DNA of 43,422 nucleotides from Dyella sp. ASV21 (GTDB lineage Bacteria; Pseudomonadota; Gammaproteobacteria; Xanthomonadales; Rhodanobacteraceae): positions 52,501 through 95,922 of the forward strand of contig NZ_JAELTT010000011.1 of NCBI RefSeq assembly GCF_016428975.1, read 5' to 3'. The notes under the pieces were generated by a model, which was given only the letters and a program-made list of their open reading frames with translations, did no database searches and was not told the origin of the DNA. Position numbers and translations under genes: made by a program. The stretch's first letter is position 1, and each line of letters opens with the position of its first letter. Positions 1 through 6,958 of the stretch are shown here, piece after piece.

Positions 1-1321
1 TGACGCCGAACCGATCCGCTGGCACCGCGAGCGCTGGATGCTGGCCGGCACCGCCCTGTTGATCACCGCCGTTTCCGGCTTTCTGATTCCCGCCTGGGCC
101 AGCGCGATGCGCCCGGACACCATCTCTACCGCGCATGCCGTGCTGCCGTTGGCGCTGCCCAAGGCCGCGCCGGAGGTCACTCACGCCCCCACGGTCGAGG
201 ACTGGCACATCGTGCAGGTACAACCCGGCCAGACGTTGTCGGATATTTTCCAGGGCCAGGGGCTCAGCCTCACCGATCTGCAGAACGTGGTGACCCAGGC
301 CGGCGACAGCAAGGCGCTGCACAATATTCGACCGGGCCAGGAGTTCGATTTCCTGCTCGACAGCGATGGCAGCCTCAAGGGCATCCGTTTCGACAAGGAC
401 GAAGCCAGCCGCGCCATCATGCGCTTCGACGGCGATAAGGCCACGGTAACGGCGCAATCGCGTGAAGTGGAGCACCGCGAGCATGTGGCGCACGGCGTGA
501 TCGACAGTTCGCTGTTTGCCGCGGGCTCCAAGGCCGGCATGAGCAACCAGATGGTGCTCAAGCTCGCCGAGCTCTTCAAATACGACATCGACTTTGTGCA
601 GGACCTGCGCGAAGGCGATAGCTTCACCGTTATCTATGACGATGTGTACCGCGATGGCGCCTACCTGCATGAGGGCGACATCGTGGCGGCGGAGTTCGTG
701 AACCAGGGCGACCGCTACACGGCCTACCGCTTCAAGAAGGACGACGGCAGCTACGGCTGGTTCAGCGAGGACGGTCGACCGATCCAGAAGTCATTCCTGC
801 GTATTCCGGTGGACTTCACCCGCATCTCTTCCCAGTTCAGCGCCGCGCGCATGCACCCCGTGCTGGGCCTGATGCGTGCACACAAGGGCGTGGACTACGC
901 CGCCCCCACCGGCACGCCGATTCATGCGGCCGGTGATGGCGTGGTCAAGTTCAAGGGCTGGATGAATGGCTACGGCAACTTCGTCATCATCCAGCACAAC
1001 GGCAGCATCAGCACCGCCTACGGCCATATGTCCAAGTTCGGCACGGAGAAGATCGGCCAGCGCGTGAGCCAGGGCGCCGTGATCGGCTACGTGGGCATGA
1101 CGGGCTTGGCCACCGGCCCGCATCTGCATTACGAGTTCCGCGTCAACGACGTACAGCGCGACCCGATGTCGGTCACGCTGCCCAAGCCGGAGCCGCTCCC
1201 TGGCGCACAGCTGGCGAAGTTCCGCGCGCAGGTCGTGCAGCCGCAGCTGGCGCGCCTTAAGACCCTGGATGCGAACATCAAGCTGGCTCGCGCGAGCAGC
1301 CGTGGCCGCACCGACGACTGA
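1..1321 (+). CDS. M23 family murein endopeptidase (MepM-like), 5' end outside the window
   Basis: This is a probable periplasmic zinc metallopeptidase cutting peptidoglycan cross-bridges. The frame is open to the left edge and reads DAEPIRWHRERW ahead of the first ATG (38), so the true start probably lies upstream and the gene is partial. Numbering from that ATG, a hydrophobic anchor spans about residues 1-25, an OapA/LysM-like segment with PGQTLSDIF follows near 65, and the LytM/M23 catalytic domain is at about 270-380. Zinc ligands are visible as HKGVD (H282, D286) and HLH (H362, H364). Some M23 proteins are degenerate, but this one keeps both motifs and should be active. It lies 15 bp upstream of anmK on the same strand, which suggests joint expression for wall turnover. 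Family assignment is firm; the substrate bond is inferred from MepM. Confidence 0.9.
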   Translation, partial: DAEPIRWHRERWMLAGTALLITAVSGFLIPAWASAMRPDTISTAHAVLPLALPKAAPEVTHAPTVEDWHIVQVQPGQTLSDIFQGQGLSLTDLQNVVTQAGDSKALHNIRPGQEFDFLLDSDGSLKGIRFDKDEASRAIMRFDGDKATVTAQSREVEHREHVAHGVIDSSLFAAGSKAGMSNQMVLKLAELFKYDIDFVQDLREGDSFTVIYDDVYRDGAYLHEGDIVAAEFVNQGDRYTAYRFKKDDGSYGWFSEDGRPIQKSFLRIPVDFTRISSQFSAARMHPVLGLMRAHKGVDYAAPTGTPIHAAGDGVVKFKGWMNGYGNFVIIQHNGSISTAYGHMSKFGTEKIGQRVSQGAVIGYVGMTGLATGPHLHYEFRVNDVQRDPMSVTLPKPEPLPGAQLAKFRAQVVQPQLARLKTLDANIKLARASSRGRTDD

Positions 1322-1336
1322 GCCCTGCCCTCTCGA

Positions 1337-2455
1337 GTGAACGACGCAAACGCGCTTTACCTTGGCCTGATCTCCGGCACCAGCGCCGACGGCATCGATG
1401 CTGCGCTGGTACGTTTTGAGCACGACGTGCCACAACTGGTTGATGCCCTGGTCCATCCGTGGCCGGACGAGCTGCGCGCACGGATTCTCGCCGTGGCACA
1501 GGACGAAACCCGGCTGGACCTGGATGCCTACGGCCGGCTCGATGTCGCCATCGGCCAATGCTTTGCCGAGGCGGCCAACGCGCTGCTGGCCCGTAACGCG
1601 GGCGAACGCGCGGCGGTGCGCGCCATCGGCACGCACGGCCAGACGCTGCGCCACCGCCCGGCCGGCGACCATCCCTTTACCCTGCAGGTGGGTGACCCCT
1701 CGGTGATCGCCGAGCGCTGCGGCATTGATGTGGTGGCCGATTTCCGCCGCGCCGATGTCGCCGCCGGCGGCCAGGGTGCGCCGCTGCTGCCGGCGGTACA
1801 CGCCATGCTGCTGTCGCGACCGGGCCGCACACGTGTGGTGCTGAACCTGGGCGGCATCGCCAACATCACCGTATTGGGTGCCGATGGTCGCGTGTCCGGT
1901 TTCGATACCGGCCCGGCCAACGGGCTGATGGATGCCTGGTGCCTGCGCCAGCGGGGTACCGCCTTCGATCGCGATGGCGCGTTTGCTGCTTCCGGCCAGG
2001 TGGACAAGGCCCTGCTGGACGCCCTGTTGAACGATGCGTACTTTGCGCTGCCACCGCCCAAGAGCACCGGGCGGGAGCACTTTCACCTGGCGTGGCTGGA
2101 AGCGCATCCGCGCATGGCGGGGCTGGCGCCGGCCGACGTACAGGCCACCTTGCTGGAGCTTTCCGCGCAAAGCATCGCCGAGGCCATCGTGCGCCACGCA
2201 CCGGAAGCATCCGAGGTACTCGCCTGCGGCGGCGGCGTGCACAACCGCGCGCTGATGCGGCGGCTGGAGCAGTTGATCGCGCCTCGCGTACTCGGCACCA
2301 CCGGCGCACACGGCGTCGACCCGGATTACCTGGAGGCCACCGCCTTCGCGTGGCTGGCGCGGCAGCGCCTGCTGGGCCTGCCGGGCAACCTGCCAGCGGT
2401 TACCGGCGCGCGCGGACCGCGCGTGCTGGGCGCCCTGTATCCCGCGCCGCGCTAA
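1337..2455 (+). CDS. anmK: anhydro-N-acetylmuramic acid kinase
   Basis: AnmK is a cytosolic kinase that hydrolyses and phosphorylates 1,6-anhydro-MurNAc to MurNAc-6-phosphate, a step in recycling of cell-wall muropeptides. The 372-residue product has the family length. The N-terminal phosphate motif GTSADGID is at residues 14-21, and later signatures are DFRRADVAAGGQGAP, LGGIANIT and FDTGPAN. The start is GTG at 1337, chosen because LYLGLISGTS is the typical family N-terminus. It follows the M23 endopeptidase by 15 bp and the muropeptide permease gene lies nearby on the other strand, so context and function agree. Its TAA stop overlaps the stop codon of the convergent small gene by a few bases. 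Confidence 0.96.
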   Translation: MNDANALYLGLISGTSADGIDAALVRFEHDVPQLVDALVHPWPDELRARILAVAQDETRLDLDAYGRLDVAIGQCFAEAANALLARNAGERAAVRAIGTHGQTLRHRPAGDHPFTLQVGDPSVIAERCGIDVVADFRRADVAAGGQGAPLLPAVHAMLLSRPGRTRVVLNLGGIANITVLGADGRVSGFDTGPANGLMDAWCLRQRGTAFDRDGAFAASGQVDKALLDALLNDAYFALPPPKSTGREHFHLAWLEAHPRMAGLAPADVQATLLELSAQSIAEAIVRHAPEASEVLACGGGVHNRALMRRLEQLIAPRVLGTTGAHGVDPDYLEATAFAWLARQRLLGLPGNLPAVTGARGPRVLGALYPAPR

Positions 2456-2760
2456 AGCTCGTCGTCACCCTGGAGCAGATTGCCTGGCGCCAGTTGGGTG
2501 GGGGGCGTGCGCGACAGGGCCTGCACCGCCTCCTGGAACACCGCTTTTTCCTTGGCGTCCCATTGGCCACCCAGCGTGGTCAGCTCTCCCGGGTCGAGCA
2601 TGGTTTCGGCAAACAGGTTGGTCGAGGCCATGCCCAGGCCGTGACGCAGCGCATGCAGCACCACGTCATTGATCGACCACTGCCGCTCTTTGGCCAAAGC
2701 CTTGATGCGCTCGGCCATAAGGTTGTCGATATGGCGTATGACGAGGTCCGGCACGGACAC
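2452..2760 (-). CDS. small ribbon-helix-helix-like protein
   Basis: This is a 102-residue protein whose first 45 residues (starting SVPDLVIRHIDNLMAERIK, then a helix ending in a HALRHGLGM stretch) resemble the Arc/FitA type ribbon-helix-helix fold: a short basic strand followed by two helices. Such proteins usually bind DNA as dimers and often serve as antitoxins. The rest is acidic and of unknown fold. No toxin gene (for instance a PIN domain) lies next to it, so an antitoxin role is not supported. It converges on anmK, overlapping its stop, and lies downstream of ampG on the same strand after an 92-bp gap. The fold assignment is by eye; the regulatory target is unknown. Confidence 0.7.
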   Translation of the reverse strand: MSVPDLVIRHIDNLMAERIKALAKERQWSINDVVLHALRHGLGMASTNLFAETMLDPGELTTLGGQWDAKEKAVFQEAVQALSRTPPTQLAPGNLLQGDDEL

Positions 2761-2852
2761 TCCCTCCCACGATCACAGCCCCCTGTGAAAGTCATCTTGA
2801 CACAGCGTGCACGGCGAGAATATCGACCGCTTGGCTGATTCTCAGGGGGAAT

Positions 2853-4163
2853 TCAGTTGTCGGAGGCGGCTTCGGTGTCTGGGCGGTCACGGCCAAATCG
2901 TGGCCACAAGGCCACGAAGAGCAGCATGGCCGGAAGCATCGAGATCACGGTGATGGCGAAGTAGCCCCCATAGCCCATGACCGCGACAAGACCGCCCGCA
3001 AAGAACCCCAATACCTTACCGGGAAGATTCACCAGCGAGCTCAACAGCGCATATTGCGTGGCCGTGTGCTGTCGATTCACCAACAATGAAAGAAAGGCCA
3101 CGGTCGGAGGCCCCAGCAAGCCTTCGGCAAAGTTCTGCCCGGAAATCGCCAAGGTCAATATCGCGAGGCTCCCACGCTGCTGCAGCAGCATGAGGTAAAG
3201 CAGATTGCTGCAGGCGCCCAACACAATCGCCACGCCCAACGTACGCCAGGCTCCCCAGCGCGCCACGGCCGCACCGCCGACGAACGCACCGGTAATACCT
3301 ATCCAGACACCATAGATCTTGGTCACTGCGCCGATTTCGGTCTTGCTGAAACCCATGTCGCGCATGAATGGGTTGAAGATGGTACCGATGGACTGTTCAG
3401 GCAGCTTGAACAGCAGGATGAACAACAGCGTGAGCCCCGCGATGGGCCAACCGTAGCGACGGAAGAAATCGGCGAATGGATCGATCACGCTCTCGCGCAT
3501 CGCCATGCGCCAGCTTGGCGGCGTCGACCGGATGACCACCGGCTCGCGCATGAGCAGCGTGGTGACAATCGGCACCACCATGGCGGCCGCCATGGCCACA
3601 TAAATCCACGACCAGGCAATGTGGTCTGCCAGAATCAGTGCGACCGCACCGGAAAGCAGCAGACCCAACCGATAGCCGAGCGCATAAGTCGCCACCAAGG
3701 CACCCTGCGCCGAGGGGGGTGCGATTTCGATGCGATAGGCATCGATGGCGATGTCCTGGGTCGCCCCCATGAACGCCACCAGCAGCGTTGCCAGCACAAA
3801 GGGTTTCAGCTCTTGGGGCGTCAACGAAGCCATCAGCAGCAGGCCACAAAGCACGCCGATCTGCGCAAACAGCAGCCAGCCGCGCCGCAATCCCAAGCGC
3901 GTGAACAGCGGCAGCCGCCAATGGTCGAGCAGGGGCGCCCATAGAAACTTGAGCGCATAGCTCATGCCCGCACTGGCGATCATCGTGACGCTCTTCAGCG
4001 CGATGCCGTTTTCCTTCAGCCACAGTGACAACGTGACGGACACCAGCAGGAAGGGCAGCCCGGAGGAGAACCCCAGCAGACACATCGTCCATGCGGACGG
4101 CTCAGTGAACGAGCGCCAGACCGACGGCTTGCGCGTTGCCGGCACGCTCACCTCAGTCGGCAT
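2853..4163 (-). CDS. ampG: AmpG-type muropeptide permease (MFS)
   Basis: This inner-membrane major facilitator family transporter probably imports GlcNAc-anhydroMurNAc (peptides) from the periplasm. The product is strongly hydrophobic with about 12 membrane segments. Its N-terminal part (LLGFSSGLPFLLV, then LKFLWAPLLD near residues 65-75) and the RRGWLL loop are typical of AmpG and its relatives, and GATQDIAIDAYRIE is a classic AmpG-type motif. ATG 4163 is preferred over an in-frame TTG six bases earlier. The gene overlaps the 3' end of xthA by 11 bp, so the two are probably co-transcribed and translationally coupled. Proximity to anmK and a murein hydrolase supports a recycling role. Other PAT-family permeases (acetyl-CoA transporter type) are less likely. 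Confidence 0.9.
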   Translation of the reverse strand: MPTEVSVPATRKPSVWRSFTEPSAWTMCLLGFSSGLPFLLVSVTLSLWLKENGIALKSVTMIASAGMSYALKFLWAPLLDHWRLPLFTRLGLRRGWLLFAQIGVLCGLLLMASLTPQELKPFVLATLLVAFMGATQDIAIDAYRIEIAPPSAQGALVATYALGYRLGLLLSGAVALILADHIAWSWIYVAMAAAMVVPIVTTLLMREPVVIRSTPPSWRMAMRESVIDPFADFFRRYGWPIAGLTLLFILLFKLPEQSIGTIFNPFMRDMGFSKTEIGAVTKIYGVWIGITGAFVGGAAVARWGAWRTLGVAIVLGACSNLLYLMLLQQRGSLAILTLAISGQNFAEGLLGPPTVAFLSLLVNRQHTATQYALLSSLVNLPGKVLGFFAGGLVAVMGYGGYFAITVISMLPAMLLFVALWPRFGRDRPDTEAASDN

Positions 4164-4923
4164 AGTCAACCGTATAGGGCGCGTGGTCAGAGAAGCGTTC
4201 GTCGCGATAGATGGAGCAGCGCTTCAGGCGCTCGCCCAGGGACGGCGTAACGATCTGGTAGTCGATACGCCAACCCACGTCGTTGGCGCGGGCGTTGCCG
4301 CGATTGGACCACCAAGTGTAGTCCTGGCCGGTGGGATGCAGCGTGCGGTAAGAGTCCACCCAGCCGTGCTTTTCCACCAGGTCGTTGAGCCAGCTGCGTT
4401 CTTCGGGGAGGCAGCCGGAATTCTTCTGGTTGGACTTCCAGTTTTTGATGTCCAACTCGCTGCGGACGATGTTCCAGTCGCCGCACAGCACGTAATCGCG
4501 CCCGCTCTTCATCCACTCATCGAAGATTGGGGCGATCCAGTCCATTACCTTGAACTTGAACTGCTGGCGTTCGTCGCCCGACGAGCCCGATGGCACATAC
4601 AGCGACACCACGCTGAGCTTGCCAAAGCGCGCCTCGATGTAGCGGCCTTCGTTGTCGAAAGGGTCCCAGCCAAGGGCGGTGCGCACCTCGTCGGGCTCGC
4701 GCTTGGCGTAGATCGCCACGCCGCTGTAACCCTTCTTGCTGGTCGCATCGCGATAAAAGCAATGGTGTCCATCGGGACGGAACATGGCGTCGGTGAGTTG
4801 ATCCTCCTGCGCCTTGGTCTCCTGCAGGCACACCACGTCAGCCTTCTGCTGGCGCAGCCAGTCGAACACGCCTTTGGTGGCGGCCGAACGAATTCCATTG
4901 GCGTTGAGGCTGATGATGCGCAT
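4153..4923 (-). CDS. xthA: exodeoxyribonuclease III
   Basis: ExoIII acts in base excision repair as an AP endonuclease and 3'-5' exonuclease. The 256-residue protein shows the exonuclease-endonuclease-phosphatase fold: N7 in LNANGIRS, E35 in VCLQETKAQ (metal ligand), GDWNIV with catalytic Asp and Asn, and SDHAPYTVD near the C-terminus. ATG 4923 was chosen because a GGGAG ribosome site lies just upstream and MRIISLNANGIRS is the standard start; an in-frame TTG-initiated extension to 4968 would run into the divergent GNAT gene. It is the first gene of an overlapping pair with ampG. Functional call is firm; the exact name (xth, xthA, exoA) is a convention. Confidence 0.95.
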   Translation of the reverse strand: MRIISLNANGIRSAATKGVFDWLRQQKADVVCLQETKAQEDQLTDAMFRPDGHHCFYRDATSKKGYSGVAIYAKREPDEVRTALGWDPFDNEGRYIEARFGKLSVVSLYVPSGSSGDERQQFKFKVMDWIAPIFDEWMKSGRDYVLCGDWNIVRSELDIKNWKSNQKNSGCLPEERSWLNDLVEKHGWVDSYRTLHPTGQDYTWWSNRGNARANDVGWRIDYQIVTPSLGERLKRCSIYRDERFSDHAPYTVDYAD

Positions 4924-4957
4924 GCGAACTCCCAGGTGATGCGCCATCATACCAACC

Positions 4958-5455
4958 ATGTCAGACACCCCCGATATCCGCGTGTCGCCGGTGCAGCCGG
5001 CCTGGCTCAGCGCCCTGTTGGCCTTGCGTGTGGCGGACGAGCAGCGCGCTTTCGTCGGCGCCGTCGCCGATCAGCTGGCCGATATCGCGCACTGCCCCGG
5101 CAGCGAAGCCATGGCGATCTTGCGCCACGACGTGCCCATCGGCTTTTACCGCATCGAAACCCGAGCGGACAGCATCGCCGGCCGTGCCTTCGCCCAGCCT
5201 ACGCTGGGCCTGAGGGCCTTCTTCATCGACCAGCGCTGGCAAGGGCAAGGGCTAGGCCAGCAGGCGCTGGCCGCCCTGTTGAGCGACCTGGCGACACGGC
5301 ACCCGGTGGCACGCCAGGTGGCGCTCACGGTGAACGTACGCAATGTCGCGGCCATTGCGCTGTATCGCCGCGCAGGCTTCGTCGACACCGGCGAGCTGTA
5401 CCATGGTGGGCCTGCCGGGCCGCAACACCTGCTGCTGTACGCCCTCCCCGCCTGA
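4958..5455 (+). CDS. GNAT family N-acetyltransferase
   Basis: A 165-residue Gcn5-related acetyltransferase. The acetyl-CoA binding motif A is visible as [13 protein letters not shown] at about residues 89-101, followed by [21 protein letters not shown], the typical motif B with the Asn and Tyr positions. The acceptor substrate cannot be deduced. It is transcribed divergently from xthA with a 34-bp gap and is followed 28 bp later by pyrE, so it may be the first gene of a short operon with pyrE. Confidence 0.9.
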   Translation: MSDTPDIRVSPVQPAWLSALLALRVADEQRAFVGAVADQLADIAHCPGSEAMAILRHDVPIGFYRIETRADSIAGRAFAQPTLGLRAFFIDQRWQGQGLGQQALAALLSDLATRHPVARQVALTVNVRNVAAIALYRRAGFVDTGELYHGGPAGPQHLLLYALPA

Positions 5456-5483
5456 CTTTAACTTTGTCCAAGAGAGCTTTGCC

Positions 5484-6131
5484 GTGCACGATTACCAGCG
5501 CGATTTCATCGAACTCACCCTGCAGCGCAACGTGCTGCGCTTTGGCGACTTCACGCTCAAGTCCGGCCGCCAGAGTCCGTATTTCTTCAACATGGGCCGC
5601 ATCGATTCCGGCGCGGCCCTCGCCCAGCTCGGCCGCGCCTACGCAGCGGCGGTAGTGAACTCGGGCCTTGGCGTGGACATGCTGTTTGGCCCCGCCTACA
5701 AAGGCATCGCACTGGCCGCCGCCACCGCCATCGCGCTGGCTGACCAGCACCATCGCGACCTGCCGTGGGCGTACAACCGCAAGGAAGCAAAGGATCACGG
5801 CGAAGGCGGTGTGCTGGTCGGTGCCCCGTTGACCGGGCGCGTGCTGATCGTGGATGACGTGATGACCGCCGGTACCGCCGTGCGCGAGTCGCTGGCCCTG
5901 ATCCGTGCGCAGGGCGCCACGCCGGCCGGCGTGCTCATCGCCCTGGACCGTCAGGAGCGCGGCCAGGGCGCGCTGTCGGCCGCACAGGAAGTGACCGCCG
6001 AGTTTGGTATTCCGGTGATCGCCATCACCAGCCTGGGCGATGTGCTGGCTTATGCGGGCGAGCGTCCGGAACTGGCCGCCGAACACGCACGCTTGCTGGC
6101 GTATCGGCAGCAGTACGGCGTGGATAGCTAA
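5484..6131 (+). CDS. pyrE: orotate phosphoribosyltransferase
   Basis: PyrE converts orotate and PRPP to orotidine 5'-monophosphate in pyrimidine synthesis. The product is 215 residues, the usual length. The PRPP-binding motif [13 protein letters not shown] lies at residues 120-132, and the N-terminal [14 protein letters not shown] and the mobile loop [13 protein letters not shown] (residues 97-109) are diagnostic. The start is GTG 5484 preceded by AAGAGAG; longer in-frame extensions back to 5343 would overlap the GNAT gene and carry non-family sequence. In pseudomonads pyrE is near algC, dut and coaBC, the same set as here. Confidence 0.97.
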   Translation: MHDYQRDFIELTLQRNVLRFGDFTLKSGRQSPYFFNMGRIDSGAALAQLGRAYAAAVVNSGLGVDMLFGPAYKGIALAAATAIALADQHHRDLPWAYNRKEAKDHGEGGVLVGAPLTGRVLIVDDVMTAGTAVRESLALIRAQGATPAGVLIALDRQERGQGALSAAQEVTAEFGIPVIAITSLGDVLAYAGERPELAAEHARLLAYRQQYGVDS

Positions 6132-6225
6132 GCCCTCCCAGGGAGGCCTGCGGACTTGGCGATGCCGGTCACACTGGAGACATCCGCGTCGTGGCACCGT
6201 CGCGGGTGTCATCCATGCCTCCGGC

Positions 6226-6231
6226 TATACT
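6226..6231 (+). promoter_or_regulatory. candidate -10 element for the DUF4124-type gene
   Basis: TATACT preceded by GGC lies 22 bp upstream of the ATG at 6253 and just ahead of the ribosome site. No good -35 hexamer is seen at 16-18 bp. The call rests on position and hexamer only. Confidence 0.35.
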
Positions 6232-6252
6232 CCGCCGACCAGGGGGAAATGC

Positions 6253-6900
6253 ATGCGTAAAACAGTCTTAGCCATCGCGCTGCTCGCCATCGTGGCCAGC
6301 GCCCATGTGGAAGCACAGAAAAGCTCCGGCTACCGCTATCGCTGGAAAGATGCGTCCGGCCTGCCGCACTACAGCGACAGCCTGACCTCCGACGCGCTCA
6401 AGTACGGGTATGACTTGGTCAACGACAGTGGCATGGTGATCCAGCATGTCGACCGCCAGCTCACGCCGGAAGAGCGCGCCGCGGCAAAAAAGGTCGCCGA
6501 TCAACAGGCTGCTCAGCAGCGCGCCCTGCAGGATCGCCAGCGCCAGGACAACCAGTTGCTGGCCGCGTACCCCACCGAAGACGCTTACCGCATCGCCTTG
6601 CAGCAGAGCCTGGACACCTTCGACCAGCAGATTCACACCACACGCATCAACCTGGCCAGCCAGGAGAAGGCACTGACCGACCTGCTGACCCGCGCTGGCG
6701 ACATGGAGCGCGCGAAACAGACGGTGCCGAAGTTCCTCAATGACAGCATCGCGCAGCAACGCGACGTGGTGACGCATCAGCGTGCGCTGCTCGATCGGCA
6801 GCAGGCCGCCCGCGATGCAGCGGAGAAGAAGAACGTGGTGGATATGCAGCACTACCGGGAGCTGAAGGCCGCGCAGGCCAAGGGCCAGCCAGGCGCCTGA
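6253..6900 (+). CDS. exported DUF4124-type protein with coiled coil
   Basis: A 215-residue protein with a signal peptide (RKTVLAIALLAIVASAHVEA, cleavage near residue 21). The next part, YRYRWKDASGLPHYSDSLT, is a DUF4124-like motif, a short domain found at the N-terminus of many gammaproteobacterial envelope proteins of unknown function. From about residue 70 onward the sequence is rich in Gln, Ala, Arg and Glu, and is probably a long helical or coiled-coil region. ATG 6253 is supported by a strong AGGGGGAA ribosome site. It ends in a shared terminator with the convergent algC gene. Its role is unknown. Confidence 0.85.
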   Translation: MRKTVLAIALLAIVASAHVEAQKSSGYRYRWKDASGLPHYSDSLTSDALKYGYDLVNDSGMVIQHVDRQLTPEERAAAKKVADQQAAQQRALQDRQRQDNQLLAAYPTEDAYRIALQQSLDTFDQQIHTTRINLASQEKALTDLLTRAGDMERAKQTVPKFLNDSIAQQRDVVTHQRALLDRQQAARDAAEKKNVVDMQHYRELKAAQAKGQPGA

Positions 6901-6925
6901 CCCTCACCGCACGCCGTTGTTCAAG

Positions 6926-6954
6926 CAAAGGCCCCGGTCATGCCGGGGCCTTTG
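6926..6954. terminator. bidirectional intrinsic terminator
   Basis: A perfect 12-bp stem (CAAAGGCCCCGG with its complement) closes a 5-nt loop between the convergent DUF4124-type gene and algC. The A/T-rich outer end of the stem gives each strand a short run of T at the 3' side, so it can serve both transcripts. Confidence 0.85.
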
Positions 6955-6958
6955 TCGT

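Noticed and set aside
791-2311. 506-codon minus-strand frame opposite the M23 gene and anmK
   Set aside because: Antisense shadow with Ala/Arg/His-rich composition and no motifs.
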